In this document: piece by piece, positions 28,544 through 39,049 of the stretch
Position numbering within the stretch: position 1 is the first letter of the stretch
Layout of the letters: each line of letters opens with the position of its first letter
DNA from: Simkania sp.
GTDB taxonomy: Bacteria > Chlamydiota > Chlamydiia > Chlamydiales > Simkaniaceae
NCBI GenBank assembly: GCA_027942475.1
Contig: JAQFVP010000005.1
Span: 12,439-59,066 of the forward strand
DNA length: 46,628 bases
Reading direction: 5' to 3'
The notes under the pieces: generated by a model
Seen by the model: only the letters and a program-made list of their open reading frames with translations
The model's database searches: none
What the model was told of the DNA's origin: nothing
Program-made: the position numbers and the translations under genes

Positions 28544-29905
28544 TTAATCCTCTTTGGATGTAAGAAAATAGCTGTGACAGGTGAGATCTCTATCCAGATA
28601 TTTGGGGCCAATTTTAGAAGAAATGATCTTTTTTTTGTGAGAGGAATGTGATGATTTGGGTTCTATAGTGATCGGAATTTTCACCTTCGAAGATTGTGTG
28701 CGAAGTAGATTAAAAAAAGTTCCGACAAAAAAGGAGTTCCCCCCCTCTTTTTCAATTCCGTCGAAAACAAACAGTTCTCCTCTAGACTGAAACGTCAAAA
28801 CTTCTTGCATCTCGTCGATACTCTTCAATACACGCCATCCCCTGGAGGTGTGAAAAAGCCAATCACCTACTTTTAAGATCAAAGCCTTGTTTTCAACCCG
28901 ACAAGATACTTTTGACTTTGTCCTCTGTCGAAAGGAAGAGAAGGAAGTGTTTTTCCGGAAATCCATCAAGGGGGATGGTTTTTTTGATAGAGCAATCAAA
29001 GTTTTTTCGAGTCCATCTTCGTTCCACACCTCTATTTCCATGAGATGAGAAGTGATCCGACAAATGTGCGCTAAAAAAGCGCCCCGTGAGTTCTTGCCCA
29101 GCTTAGCATTTTCCCACCTTCCCTCTTTCCAGATCAAATAATTCCCCTCTTTGGCATAAATCATGTAGGATGCATTTTTATAAGAAAGCTCGATTCTTTG
29201 GTCTTTTTGGAGTTTTTGATATTTTTCTCCCCCGTACAGCGCAAACAAGAGATCAGGATCCCACCAAATCCCTTTTTCCAAGCATACAATCGCCTCTTGA
29301 AATGGGAGGTCTCTTTTCGAAGACGAACCTTTTTTTTCGAAGAGATGATCAATTTCAAACGTCTTACTCTCTTCGACTAGCTTTCCATGTTTATCTGAAA
29401 GCAGGCGAGTCCCAAGTTCAGCAAGTGTTTCTCCTGTTTCAGAGAGGTAGGGCATAATCCAAAGCGGGGTGGGCATCGAGGAAAATTCGAGTCGAGGGTG
29501 CACTCCCTCAACATAAGTTAGATAGAGCTTTTGCCCAGAAACCGCCCTGAGAGACTGCTGACTCTCTTTAAGGCCAACGTGGATAAGTAAATCATAGATC
29601 GTCGCATCCGGCCTGGTATTTTTCCCCAAAAAAAACATCTCTTTGGTGAGGTCGGGCAGGGGAAAATTCTTGCAGCTCGAAGAGATTGTTAAGGCTCCTT
29701 CCCCAATTGCATCAAAGTCGGTAGAAGATCTAGTCTTTGGCAAACAGTAAGAAGGCGGTTGAGAGGGAAGCTCTGAAAACTTACCTAACTGACAGGTTGT
29801 GTAAATGAGCCAGAGCAAAGCGCAAAAAAACATGCCGCAGATAGAAACGCAAAGGATCTTAATGACCCTATAGAGGTGAGTAAATGTCAATTGCTTGGAG
29901 ATCAC
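28544..29905 (-). CDS. Conserved hypothetical membrane-anchored protein preceding gspD (position like chlamydial CT573)
   Basis: 453 aa, single N-terminal TM (VIKILCVSICGMFFCALLWLIY); same strand and immediately upstream of gspD. Confidence 0.6.
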   Translation of the reverse strand: MISKQLTFTHLYRVIKILCVSICGMFFCALLWLIYTTCQLGKFSELPSQPPSYCLPKTRSSTDFDAIGEGALTISSSCKNFPLPDLTKEMFFLGKNTRPDATIYDLLIHVGLKESQQSLRAVSGQKLYLTYVEGVHPRLEFSSMPTPLWIMPYLSETGETLAELGTRLLSDKHGKLVEESKTFEIDHLFEKKGSSSKRDLPFQEAIVCLEKGIWWDPDLLFALYGGEKYQKLQKDQRIELSYKNASYMIYAKEGNYLIWKEGRWENAKLGKNSRGAFLAHICRITSHLMEIEVWNEDGLEKTLIALSKKPSPLMDFRKNTSFSSFRQRTKSKVSCRVENKALILKVGDWLFHTSRGWRVLKSIDEMQEVLTFQSRGELFVFDGIEKEGGNSFFVGTFFNLLRTQSSKVKIPITIEPKSSHSSHKKKIISSKIGPKYLDRDLTCHSYFLTSKED

Positions 29906-30100
29906 AAATCAAAAAGTCAAAAAAAATTTATCAATATCACATTTATTCTATGGAATTTATCAAAAAATATCAAAAAAAACAGTCATGGACCAGATTGCAA
30001 AAAAATAATATAAAGTATAGGTTTGGGTTAATAGGCAAGAAATCTGTATCAAATCTTGAGAAGTAATTGATATTTAGCTATCCAAACGAAGGTTTATGTC

Positions 30101-30490
30101 ATGGATAAAAAAATAAGAGAAGGGGTGAGCATTCAGGAACTGGAAAATTTTGGGAAAAAGTACCATTTTGAGATTCTCTTTGTCCTCTATTTTCTCTTAG
30201 CCACTCTCTTGAACTTTCTTTGGAAGGGGTTTGGCACTACGTGGAGCATCTTTTTAACCGGGATTGGAGGCATTCTAGGGTCCTGGTTTAGCAAAAAAAT
30301 TGAAAAAGCAGCGCAGTCTGCTTTTCAATTTATCAACAAACAAGAAAAGATCACCCGATTGATTTTGGCAATCGCAGGAGCATTGATTTCTTTTTTCTTG
30401 CCCCCCGTCATTTTTTTTCTCACCGGTTTGATGGGAGGTGCTGGAATCAACCGGATTTCCCATCTTTTTGAAAAATCCTCAAAAGAGTAG
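30101..30490 (+). CDS. Hypothetical small membrane protein
   Basis: 129 aa with several hydrophobic helices (ILFVLYFLLATLLNFLW, IFLTGIGGILGSWF, LILAIAGALISFFLPPVIFFLTGLMGGAG). Confidence 0.6.
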   Translation: MDKKIREGVSIQELENFGKKYHFEILFVLYFLLATLLNFLWKGFGTTWSIFLTGIGGILGSWFSKKIEKAAQSAFQFINKQEKITRLILAIAGALISFFLPPVIFFLTGLMGGAGINRISHLFEKSSKE

Positions 30491-30516
30491 ACCGAAGAGG
30501 GGGTCGATTGAGATCC

Positions 30517-31392
30517 CTATGATTGAGTGAGCTGCTTTTCTCTCCAGGAAATGTAATCTAAAAGAGAAATTGTTCCGACAGTAAAATGGCGTACAAGCGA
30601 CTCGAATCCCTCAGAAGCAACTTTGCTCTTTTTCCCCAAAGACTTGGAGATGGCGTATTCCTTGATCTCCTCCCACGTGTCTAGTTCCAACTTGTTCATC
30701 CCCATTTCTTGGTAGAGAATAGCTATTCGCATCAAATTGAAGGCAAAGAGCCCCGCACCACACCCTTTGATTTCCCACCCTTTTCCCAAAAACGCACTAT
30801 CTTTGAGCATTTGCTCTTTCAAAGAAAGGGATAACTCTAAGGCCGTATCTAACTGCTTGTCTGCGAGAAGAAGGGAACACTCTGCGTACTTTTTAAAATA
30901 AGATTGGCTTGTTCTTTTGAGTGCTTGAGCTCCCAGGTCTTTTGCCTGCTTCCCCTCTTGCCATGCAATGAGACTTTGAGCAATCTTTGCCTGATACTCT
31001 GCCTGGAGTTCGGGATGTTTCTCGAGCAAGCAAAGCAGCTCTTTGAGCGGCTTGCCTTGTCTGCCCGAAGATTGTTCCCACTGCATGAAACAATGTTTTG
31101 CCATAATAAAGTCCAACCCGTTTTTCGGTCTTTTGCCATAGATTTTTAGGGTAAAAAAGAGCAAGAGGAGGAGGCTCAGTCCAACCACATACATGGTGTT
31201 TCTGTAAAAAAAGAGGGTCCGCACACGGGATATCTTTATGGGCTCTATGTTCACGTTTTCACTCAAAAGGGGTTCTAAAACTTCCCATTCTACCCCATGT
31301 TTCCTTTTTTCAGCAAAACAGCTATGCATGGCGGGAAGAGGAAATGGAAAAAATATTTTTTTTATCTTGAAGGGAGGGAAACTCTGCTCCAT
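30517..31392 (-). CDS. Hypothetical protein with one TM and TPR-like helical C-terminus
   Basis: 291 aa; TM TMYVVGLSLLLLLFFTLKIYG; helical region LLCLLEKHPELQAEYQAKIAQSLIAWQEGKQAKDLGAQALKR. Confidence 0.55.
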   Translation of the reverse strand: MEQSFPPFKIKKIFFPFPLPAMHSCFAEKRKHGVEWEVLEPLLSENVNIEPIKISRVRTLFFYRNTMYVVGLSLLLLLFFTLKIYGKRPKNGLDFIMAKHCFMQWEQSSGRQGKPLKELLCLLEKHPELQAEYQAKIAQSLIAWQEGKQAKDLGAQALKRTSQSYFKKYAECSLLLADKQLDTALELSLSLKEQMLKDSAFLGKGWEIKGCGAGLFAFNLMRIAILYQEMGMNKLELDTWEEIKEYAISKSLGKKSKVASEGFESLVRHFTVGTISLLDYISWREKQLTQS

Positions 31393-31429
31393 GCGGCAAG
31401 GATAAAATCTCTTTTAAGAGAAAAAATTT

Positions 31430-32482
31430 TCACTGCTTGGATATATTAGCATGGAGAAGTTGAGTCAGCACATGTCTGTGCCCAGATGAAAAAGGTTTTT
31501 GCTCGAGATCTTTGATCAAAACCCATTGATACCGATCGATAAAAAAAGGTTTGGGGGCAAACCAAATGTGCGGGTAGAGAAAAGCTTGGTACCTCGTAAA
31601 TCGATGAGATACTTCGGGTAAGGGGCATCGATAGGAAAGAGGAGAAAAAAAGTGCGCTTGAATCGCTTCATACCAATTGGTGATATCCCGAATCGGACTA
31701 GATGCCTCAATATAAGGAAACTCAAAAAGATCGGCCATCACCTTCCCCCGCTCCCCCTTTTTTAGAAGAACAGAGTTTTGATGGCAAATAACGCAGACCA
31801 ATCGATGCAAAAAAGTGATAGGATATTTTTTCTCTTTCTGGGGGAAATGATCAGTTTTTCGATGTTGGTAGGCTAAGCAACTTGTTTGCAAGGGGCAGAT
31901 AAAACATTTGGCCCTTTTTTGACAGACAAGTGCTCCTAGCTCTATGAAGGCTTCCATGACAATCCACGGATTTTGCTTTGGCAGAAGTTGAAGAACAAGA
32001 GTTTCAATCTGTTGGCGCACTTTTGTCAAATGAATGGGCTCTTCGATGGCAAATAGGCGAGAAAATACTCTGAGCACATTTCCATCGATCGCCGCTGCTC
32101 GCTTCTTAAAAGCAAAGCTTTGAATTGCTCCAACCGTATAAGGGCCAATCCCCTTGACTTTTTTCAGCGCATCCGCATCTTCCGGAATCTCCCCTTTGTG
32201 CATTTTCATCAAGTAACGAGCACCCAAGTGGAGATAACGCGCACGTGAATAATAACCAAGACCTTCCCATGCTTTGATCACTTGCTCAATTGAAGCACTA
32301 GCTAAAGACTTTACTGTGGGAAATAGACGAATCCATCTTTCAAAATAGGGGATCACCACACAGGCGCGCGTCTGCTGGAGCATTATTTCAGAAACCCAAA
32401 CTGCGTAAGGGGAAGAATTTTCCCTCCAAGGAAGGGGTCTTCTACATTGGAGAAACCATCTCTTGAGCCGATTTATATCCAA
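31430..32482 (-). CDS. mutY: A/G-specific adenine glycosylase
   Basis: 350 aa: LPWRENSSPYAVWVSEIMLQQTRACVVIPYFERWIRLFP, LKKVKGIGPYTVGAIQSFAF, AIDGNVLRVFSRLF, Fe-S cluster cysteines CQKRAKCFICPLQTSC. Confidence 0.97.
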   Translation of the reverse strand: MDINRLKRWFLQCRRPLPWRENSSPYAVWVSEIMLQQTRACVVIPYFERWIRLFPTVKSLASASIEQVIKAWEGLGYYSRARYLHLGARYLMKMHKGEIPEDADALKKVKGIGPYTVGAIQSFAFKKRAAAIDGNVLRVFSRLFAIEEPIHLTKVRQQIETLVLQLLPKQNPWIVMEAFIELGALVCQKRAKCFICPLQTSCLAYQHRKTDHFPQKEKKYPITFLHRLVCVICHQNSVLLKKGERGKVMADLFEFPYIEASSPIRDITNWYEAIQAHFFSPLSYRCPLPEVSHRFTRYQAFLYPHIWFAPKPFFIDRYQWVLIKDLEQKPFSSGHRHVLTQLLHANISKQ

Positions 32483-32559
32483 ATATTTTACCTTTAAATA
32501 ATTACATTTTTTGGCAAGAGAATTGCATAGAGTAAAGCAACAACGGCCGGGGACAGTGT

Positions 32560-33057
32560 ATGAAGAAGAGTAAAAAACAACAAGAAAATGCCCATCTGCA
32601 AACTCTGATCAAACGGGAGATCACTTTATCCCAAGAGATCTTAAGTCAAATGACTCAGCAAGAGTATTGTATGTTGACGGGTGCATTTGATGTGCATGAT
32701 CAGTTGCAAATGGAAACAAAGCAGCTCTTGCAGCAGTTAGGAGATTTGCAAGATAAAAGGAACCAATTTATCAAAATGGTCATTGATCACCCACTTTCGG
32801 ATCAAAATATCATTGATTTATTGGACGCAACAGATGAGACAGATGCAGAAACATTGCTGTTTTTGGACAAACAAACGGCGCTTATTAACAATATCAAAGA
32901 GCAAGAAAAGCGCAATGCAAGTTTGCATGAAATGATCCACAAAAAGGGAAAGCTCACCCCTTCAAACGGGGCACTGCGTTCAAAAATCGTCTATGATAAC
33001 AAAAAGAAAAAACCACTGCTCATCACAATCGATTATCCCGAAGAAACTTCGCCTTGA
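32560..33057 (+). CDS. Hypothetical coiled-coil protein
   Basis: 165 aa, strongly helical charged composition; no family recognised. Confidence 0.5.
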   Translation: MKKSKKQQENAHLQTLIKREITLSQEILSQMTQQEYCMLTGAFDVHDQLQMETKQLLQQLGDLQDKRNQFIKMVIDHPLSDQNIIDLLDATDETDAETLLFLDKQTALINNIKEQEKRNASLHEMIHKKGKLTPSNGALRSKIVYDNKKKKPLLITIDYPEETSP

Positions 33058-33204
33058 GCCTTTCTCTTTACTATTTAGAAGGAAGTGAGCTTAGCTTAAG
33101 CCAAATAGAAAATGCAGCGCAGCTGCCAAGAGGGGTGATACCCGCGTAGGCCATGACAAAAAGGGTACTCTTGATATTGATTGCTGTGCTATTTTATCGT
33201 GAGT

Positions 33205-34284
33205 ATGAAGGCAGCAGGATTGATTTATGGCTCTTATCCCCACCATCTCGATCACTTGGCCGTGCTTTGCGCTTTCTTAGATATTCCTCTGATTCTCACC
33301 GAAAAAGAGCTTGAAAAAAAGGGCAAAATTTATTACCCAAAGCTCACTACAGTCTACATAAAAGCACCCCATCTAGCAACGCACATTGTGAAGCACTACC
33401 GAGTGATTTTTTCCTCCCTTCCCAAGGGCCTCTTTGATCGGATCTTTTTTATCACAGAACATATTTTTGGGAAAAAACTCTTAAATATTTGGCTTCCTCA
33501 CGGAAATTCGGATAAAGGGCATGCCTCTTTTTTTCTCGAAGCTCTTTCTCAAGAAAAGATCGCCTTGGTATATGGACAAAAGATGATCGATTCATTTGTT
33601 GAAAAAAAAATATATTCTAATTTTTCTCAATTCGTTGTCTTGGGCAATTACCGTTGGGCTTTTTATAAGCAACATAAAAAGTTTTACGAAAAATTAGTAA
33701 GAAAAGAAATTTTGGCAAAACTCCCCCAGGCAAAAAAAACAGTCCTTTACGCCCCCACTTGGGAAGATGGGGAAAAATCTTGTTCACTGCAAGAGGTTTG
33801 GAGCACACTCGTGAAAACAGTGCCAAATAATTGGAACCTTATTTTGAAGCTCCACCCCAATTCCTATGCTCAATTGCACAGACTCGAAATGATTCTCAAC
33901 GCGGCGCGAGAAAAGAAAAATATCTGTGTGATTACAAATTTTACCCCTGTGTATCCTCTTTTAGAAGCTGCAGATATCTATCTTGGAGACATGTCTTCTA
34001 TTGGGTACGATTTTCTGAGTTTTTCCAAACCAATGTTCTTTTTAAACCAAAATAAGCGGAATCCCCAATCAGACAAAGGGCTTTATTTATTTCGTTGCGG
34101 AACCGCTATTGTACCAGAGAAATATGAATCTATTTTTTCTATCATGCAAAAAGAGAAAAGAGATTTCACAAAAATCCAAAAAAAGGTTTATTTCTACACC
34201 TTTGGGAAAGAACAGACGCAAAAGGAGCTGAGAAACAGGGTCAAAATGTCTTATGAAAAGTATTTTAGACAAATCCCTTATTAG
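33205..34284 (+). CDS. CDP-glycerol glycerophosphotransferase (TagB/TagF, PF04464-like) family protein, paralog A
   Basis: ATG at 33205 (track uses TTG at 33181). WLPHGNSDKG, VLYAPTWEDGEK, NLILKLHPNSY, ADIYLGDMSSIGYDFLSFSKPMFFLN. Confidence 0.7.
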   Translation: MKAAGLIYGSYPHHLDHLAVLCAFLDIPLILTEKELEKKGKIYYPKLTTVYIKAPHLATHIVKHYRVIFSSLPKGLFDRIFFITEHIFGKKLLNIWLPHGNSDKGHASFFLEALSQEKIALVYGQKMIDSFVEKKIYSNFSQFVVLGNYRWAFYKQHKKFYEKLVRKEILAKLPQAKKTVLYAPTWEDGEKSCSLQEVWSTLVKTVPNNWNLILKLHPNSYAQLHRLEMILNAAREKKNICVITNFTPVYPLLEAADIYLGDMSSIGYDFLSFSKPMFFLNQNKRNPQSDKGLYLFRCGTAIVPEKYESIFSIMQKEKRDFTKIQKKVYFYTFGKEQTQKELRNRVKMSYEKYFRQIPY

Positions 34285-35347
34285 ATCAGGCAATGTTTGT
34301 CTCGTTTCAGGAGATGATTCGAGTCATCATTTAGACCACTTAGCCGTCGTTGCCTACACCATGCATGCTCCTATTGTAATTGATACTGCAAAACTTAAGC
34401 AAACCATCCGCACCTACTATCCTCAAGTCAAGTCGCTTTACATCCGATTTCACCAACAAATATTAGAATATTTTGGACACAATCACAGCCGAATTTTTTT
34501 TTCTGTAGCTTGTTATAAGAGGGATCTTTACCCGATGATACAAGCTTTTTTCGGAAAAAAGATGGAATTTTGGTACTGTCCACATGGCAACTCTGACAAA
34601 ACTCTCAAACATTACAAAATGCAAAGTCATGCCCTGATTTATGGCGAGCAAATGAAAAACCGCTTGCAAAAAGAGGGGTATATGAAATCACTTAAGGCTT
34701 GTGTATCCACGGGTAACTTGCGCGCACTATTTTACCAAAAATACAAAAAATTCTACGATGATTTGGTGGAAAAAGAGGTGTTTTCTCAATTTAAGAAAAA
34801 GCAGATTACCTATTTCTACGCTCCCACTTGGGAAGACAGTGAATTCTCCTCTTCCGCTTTTGATATTTCCATGTCGCTCATCAACCAATTACCCGATTCG
34901 ATAAATTTGATTATCAAAGTCCATCCTTGGTTGGAAGACCATCACCCTGGATATGTACACCTCATGAGTGAAACCCACCAAAAAAAAACAAATCTCCTTA
35001 TTTTGCGCGACTACCCTCTGGTTCTCCCCATTTTAGAAAAAATAGACCTTTATATCGGAGATTTCTCATCGATCGGCTACGATTTTCTCGTCTACGACCG
35101 CCCTATGTTTTTTTTTGATCCAAAAAAGAGAGTGCGCAAGCAGAAAAATAGAACCCACCTACACACCTGCGGGATTCTCATTCCCACCGAAAGATATAGC
35201 GATCTCTTCCCCTTTATAGAATCTTATATCAAAGAGCAATCTCATCTGTCTCATATACGCAAAACCCTCTATCACGATGCGTTTGGGCAAAAACATTCTT
35301 TCAGATCGATTAAAACAGCGGTAGAAAGGTGCAACGTGGTGCACTGA
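34253..35347 (+). CDS. CDP-glycerol glycerophosphotransferase-like family protein, paralog B
   Basis: 364 aa; same blocks as paralog A: YCPHGNSDKTLKHY, YFYAPTWEDSEF, NLIIKVHPWLED, IDLYIGDFSSIGYDFLVYDRPMFFFDP. 32-bp overlap with paralog A in another frame. Confidence 0.7.
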   Translation: MKSILDKSLIRSGNVCLVSGDDSSHHLDHLAVVAYTMHAPIVIDTAKLKQTIRTYYPQVKSLYIRFHQQILEYFGHNHSRIFFSVACYKRDLYPMIQAFFGKKMEFWYCPHGNSDKTLKHYKMQSHALIYGEQMKNRLQKEGYMKSLKACVSTGNLRALFYQKYKKFYDDLVEKEVFSQFKKKQITYFYAPTWEDSEFSSSAFDISMSLINQLPDSINLIIKVHPWLEDHHPGYVHLMSETHQKKTNLLILRDYPLVLPILEKIDLYIGDFSSIGYDFLVYDRPMFFFDPKKRVRKQKNRTHLHTCGILIPTERYSDLFPFIESYIKEQSHLSHIRKTLYHDAFGQKHSFRSIKTAVERCNVVH

Positions 35348-35356
35348 ACCATCTAA

Positions 35357-36376
35357 TCAATCTAACAAGCGATTTTTCTCTTTTTTGATTTCTACACCGG
35401 TAAATGGAAGAACCCGCACAACCGATAAATCATGCATTTTTTCGCTATGTAGCTTGGCTTCAATAGAAAAAGAGGCCTCTCCTTCTCTTAAGGGGTGTAC
35501 TTTAGAAACAACGGCTACCGGAATCCCCTCGGGAAGCACTCCGTCTAGTCCACTCGTGACGAGTAAATCTCCCTCTTGAATGAGTGTCATCCTCATTTTT
35601 TGCAAGAGATTTGCATAAGGTTTTCCCGATCGCAACTCACGGGCAGGCCCCCTTTCATCCCCGAAATCATAATTGAATCCCACTCCTTGTAATTTGGAAG
35701 AAAGGGAGCGATAGAGGGAAGAATGGGTTCCAAAAATCTCCCCTTTTGCTAAATAAAAAGTCTTTGTTTGAGAGGCAAGTTTTTTTCTCATCTCATCTAG
35801 CTGGTCTAAAAAACTCTCTTTTTCTTCTCGAGAAAATAGACTCTCTTTGAGCAAAAAAAACTCCAAAAAAAGCTGATCGATCAGGTAAATGATTTCCCGA
35901 TTTTGCTCTGATCCCCGGATTGCCCTCACCGCAATTACCAAAGAGGGATCTGTGATGAGTCTGACACGGCTACATCTTTTCCCAACAAAATCGACGAGGC
36001 CAATCAGGGAGCGGTCTACCAAAACAGGACTGTTGATTTGCACTGGAAAGCCCTGTTTTTCCCCCACATTAATCCAAACAAAACTATTCCAAAGAGCGGG
36101 TTGACGATAGATGACGCGAGCCACCTGCGAGGTGGGGAATCTATCTTCCATCCTTTGTTTGATCTCATCGATGCGCTCTTGGTACGACCCCTTTGCAAAG
36201 TCAGTTTTTACAGATCTAGGCAATAATATATTCATCCGAGGCAGTTTCTCCCATAGAGGGGAGATGAAGTTGATGAGATCCTCTCTCCAAGGATCGATTA
36301 GGGTATTTGGAACGCTTAAAAAACCAAAGAGAGAAAGAGCGAGCAATACATAGGGGTAGCAAATTTTGCTTTTCAT
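35357..36376 (-). CDS. mreC: Rod shape-determining protein MreC
   Basis: 339 aa; N-terminal TM, ...VARVIYRQPALWNSFVWINVGEKQGFPVQINSPVLVDRSLIGLVDFVGKRCSRVRLITDPSL..., ...GDLLVTSGLDGVLPEGIPVAVVSKV. Confidence 0.88.
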   Translation of the reverse strand: MKSKICYPYVLLALSLFGFLSVPNTLIDPWREDLINFISPLWEKLPRMNILLPRSVKTDFAKGSYQERIDEIKQRMEDRFPTSQVARVIYRQPALWNSFVWINVGEKQGFPVQINSPVLVDRSLIGLVDFVGKRCSRVRLITDPSLVIAVRAIRGSEQNREIIYLIDQLFLEFFLLKESLFSREEKESFLDQLDEMRKKLASQTKTFYLAKGEIFGTHSSLYRSLSSKLQGVGFNYDFGDERGPARELRSGKPYANLLQKMRMTLIQEGDLLVTSGLDGVLPEGIPVAVVSKVHPLREGEASFSIEAKLHSEKMHDLSVVRVLPFTGVEIKKEKNRLLD

Positions 36377-37569
36377 CTCAGTGTTTTGGACAGCGCATCG
36401 GCGACATAAGTAATATTTTCTCGATTTAGCCCTGTTAAATTAACCCGACCATTTTTTGTCAAATATATGCTGTAGTTTTCAATGAGCCGATCAACTGTTT
36501 CTTTTTTCAAACCCAAGAGCGCAAACATTCCATGACGATCTTGCAAAAAATGAAACCGGTCTTGTTTGCACTCAAGGGCAAGCGCTTGGACAAATTCTTT
36601 TCGCATCTCTTTGATGCGGCTGCGCATTTCCTTTAACTCTTTTGCCCATATTTGCCGCAGGTTTTGAGAACGAATGATTATTGATACTAAACTGGGGCCA
36701 TGACGGGGAGGATTAGAAAAAGAGGCTCTAATATTTTTTTTTAATACAGTAGCAACAGATTGCACCGTTTTTTCATTTTTTAAAAGTGCGTGAAAGGCGC
36801 CAAGTCGCTCTCCATAAAGGCCAAAAAACTTTGAAAAAGAGTGAGCTACAAAAACTTCGTGCCCTTTTTCAGCAAAATATCGAATAGCCCAGGCATCCTC
36901 TTCTACCCCTTGATCAAAACCTTGGTACGCAAAATCAAAAAGGGGAATGAGGTTTTTTTTCTTCATTAATACGCTGAGCTCTTTCCACTCTTCCCGACGC
37001 AAATCACACCCCGTTGGATTGTGACAACAGGCGTGCAAGAGGATCACACTTTTTTCAGGTGCTTTTTGCAAACAATCTAAAATAGATAGAAAATCAACTT
37101 GGTGTGTTTCTAGATTATAATACGGATAATCGGTGATTTCTAAACCAGAAGATAGAAAAATTGGGGGGTGGTTGGGCCAAGTAGGCTTGGACAAATAAAT
37201 TGATTTTGTCACTTCCGCTCTAAAGAGTTCTCCCCCAATGCGAAGGGCATTTGTCCCCCCAAGTGATTGCACTCCCAAAAACCTGTGTTTCTCCGAATGT
37301 ACAAAATCTACGCCAAATACCAAATCCCGACTTGCTTGCACAAAACTCTGATTCCCATCCAAAGGGAGATATACTTTGTTTTTTTCCGACCGAACAAGTC
37401 TTTTTTCCGCTTCTTTGACCGCTTCCATGGTCCTGTTTTGAAGATTTTTGTTGTAGTAGATTCCCACGGTGAGATCAACTTTGTTTGGATTTGGGTCGTT
37501 TTGTATGAGGGCGGCCATACCAAAGATCTCGTCAGGTGGAAGGGGCGCTACATGCTCTAAGATACTCAT
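36373..37569 (-). CDS. tyrB: Aspartate/aromatic amino acid aminotransferase
   Basis: 398 aa: MSILEHVAPLPPDEIFGMAALIQNDPNPNKVDLTVGIYYN, LLHACCHNPTGCDL, FVAHSFSKFFGLYGERLGAF. Confidence 0.93.
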   Translation of the reverse strand: MSILEHVAPLPPDEIFGMAALIQNDPNPNKVDLTVGIYYNKNLQNRTMEAVKEAEKRLVRSEKNKVYLPLDGNQSFVQASRDLVFGVDFVHSEKHRFLGVQSLGGTNALRIGGELFRAEVTKSIYLSKPTWPNHPPIFLSSGLEITDYPYYNLETHQVDFLSILDCLQKAPEKSVILLHACCHNPTGCDLRREEWKELSVLMKKKNLIPLFDFAYQGFDQGVEEDAWAIRYFAEKGHEVFVAHSFSKFFGLYGERLGAFHALLKNEKTVQSVATVLKKNIRASFSNPPRHGPSLVSIIIRSQNLRQIWAKELKEMRSRIKEMRKEFVQALALECKQDRFHFLQDRHGMFALLGLKKETVDRLIENYSIYLTKNGRVNLTGLNRENITYVADALSKTLR

Positions 37570-37870
37570 CTCATCGCTCCACTAATTTCTACAAAAAAGC
37601 CATTTTATACTAAGACCCATTGAAAAATATAGGACAAAGTATTCGAGTAAAACTTCTTTTGAAAAACTGGGCTTTTCTTAGGGAAACTTTAAAAAACAAG
37701 AAGTTTGTTTTACGCAGAGTGAAAAAATTTTAAATTGTAAAGCAAAAACAGAGGTGCTAAGATAGAAGTGTTCCTTTGTGAATTTTGTTTCGTTTTTGTA
37801 GGAATAAAAATTAAGTGCATCCGATTTTTATGCGGCGTGCCCTTCTTTTAGACATCCTTTACCCTTTATT

Positions 37871-37943
37871 GGGGCGTTAGCTCAGTTGGAAGAGCGCAAC
37901 AATGGCATTGTTGAGGCCAACGGTTCGATCCCGTTACGCTCCA
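37871..37943 (+). tRNA. tRNA-Ala (anticodon GGC)
   Basis: GGGGCGT...ACGCTCC acceptor stem, TAGCTCAGTTGGAAGAGC D-arm, CAACA-ATGGCAT-TGTTG anticodon arm, GGTTCGATCC T-arm, discriminator A. Confidence 0.97.
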
Positions 37944-37947
37944 CTTT

Positions 37948-38943
37948 TTAATGCTTTGCTTGCACTGAAATACTTGCGCAGTAAAAAGCTCCAAGCAAAG
38001 CAGTTTGATCGTTAAGCGAGACTTTAACTGGAATTTGAGAGAGTAATTCGCAAAATCTTCCCTTTTTCTTAAATCTTTCCATAAAAGACCCTTGCTTGAT
38101 CACCTGCAAAATTTTTGGTGCAATACCACCCCCTATAAAAACTCCCCCTAAAGCTAACATCTTCAAGGCCAAATTTCCCGCCTCTGAGCCATAAATTGAA
38201 ACGAAAAGTTCCAACGCTCTCATGCAGGCAGGGGAGGTCTTATCCACCCCCATTTCAGAAATCAAGCTAGCCGAGTTTCCCCGGTGAATCTTTTCAAAAA
38301 TATCTGCTTTTTCCCTTTCCCTTTTTGTTTCAATGAGAAATTGATAAATATTGCAAAGCCCGGGGCCTGATAGAATTCTTTCATAAGAAACATGTTGAAA
38401 CTTTACCCTTAGATGCTTCAAAAGTTCATCTTCCAGCTCATTTTGCGGCCCAAAATCTCCGTGCCCCCCTTCACACGCGAATGGATGGTGTTTTTTTCCA
38501 TCAAAATAGAGCCCTGCCTCCCCAAGCCCCGTTCCCGCGGAGATCATCGCTTGATTCCCCTCAATGCTCGGATCCCCCTCATTCAAAACAAAAAAATCTC
38601 TTTTTGCAAGGAGCTTGACCCCATAAGCGTGTGCCTCTAGATCATTAATAAGCAAGACGGTTTCAATAGAAAGTGCACTTGATAGCTGCTTTGCATCCAC
38701 AATCCAAGGTAAATTTGTCGCATGGATGGTGTTTTTTCTAACGGGACCGGCTATCCCGAAACAAGCCCTGTGCACTTTCCATGTTTCCCCTTGTAAAAAC
38801 TCTTTGAGGATCGATCTTAAATTGGGATACTTTTTACTAAAAAATTTTTGCTGCTTGATGCACTCGAAATTTTTTCCCTTGATCGTATAAGCAGCGAGAC
38901 GAGTTTTTGTCCCACCGATATCTCCAGCTAAAAAAATCAACAT
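37948..38943 (-). CDS. glk: Glucokinase
   Basis: 331 aa: FLAGDIGGTKTRLAAY, FGIAGPVRKNTIHATNLPWIVD, LLINDLEAHAYGV, ISAGTGLGEAGL, FACEGGHGDFGPQNELE. Confidence 0.95.
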   Translation of the reverse strand: MLIFLAGDIGGTKTRLAAYTIKGKNFECIKQQKFFSKKYPNLRSILKEFLQGETWKVHRACFGIAGPVRKNTIHATNLPWIVDAKQLSSALSIETVLLINDLEAHAYGVKLLAKRDFFVLNEGDPSIEGNQAMISAGTGLGEAGLYFDGKKHHPFACEGGHGDFGPQNELEDELLKHLRVKFQHVSYERILSGPGLCNIYQFLIETKREREKADIFEKIHRGNSASLISEMGVDKTSPACMRALELFVSIYGSEAGNLALKMLALGGVFIGGGIAPKILQVIKQGSFMERFKKKGRFCELLSQIPVKVSLNDQTALLGAFYCASISVQAKH

Positions 38944-39049
38944 ATATTTTAATTATTTGATCTTCCAATTTTTACTCAAACATTTTTTACACACTCCATA
39001 GACTGTGTTGAAAAAAGGAATTATACGCAAGGAGTCTTTAAAAAGAATA

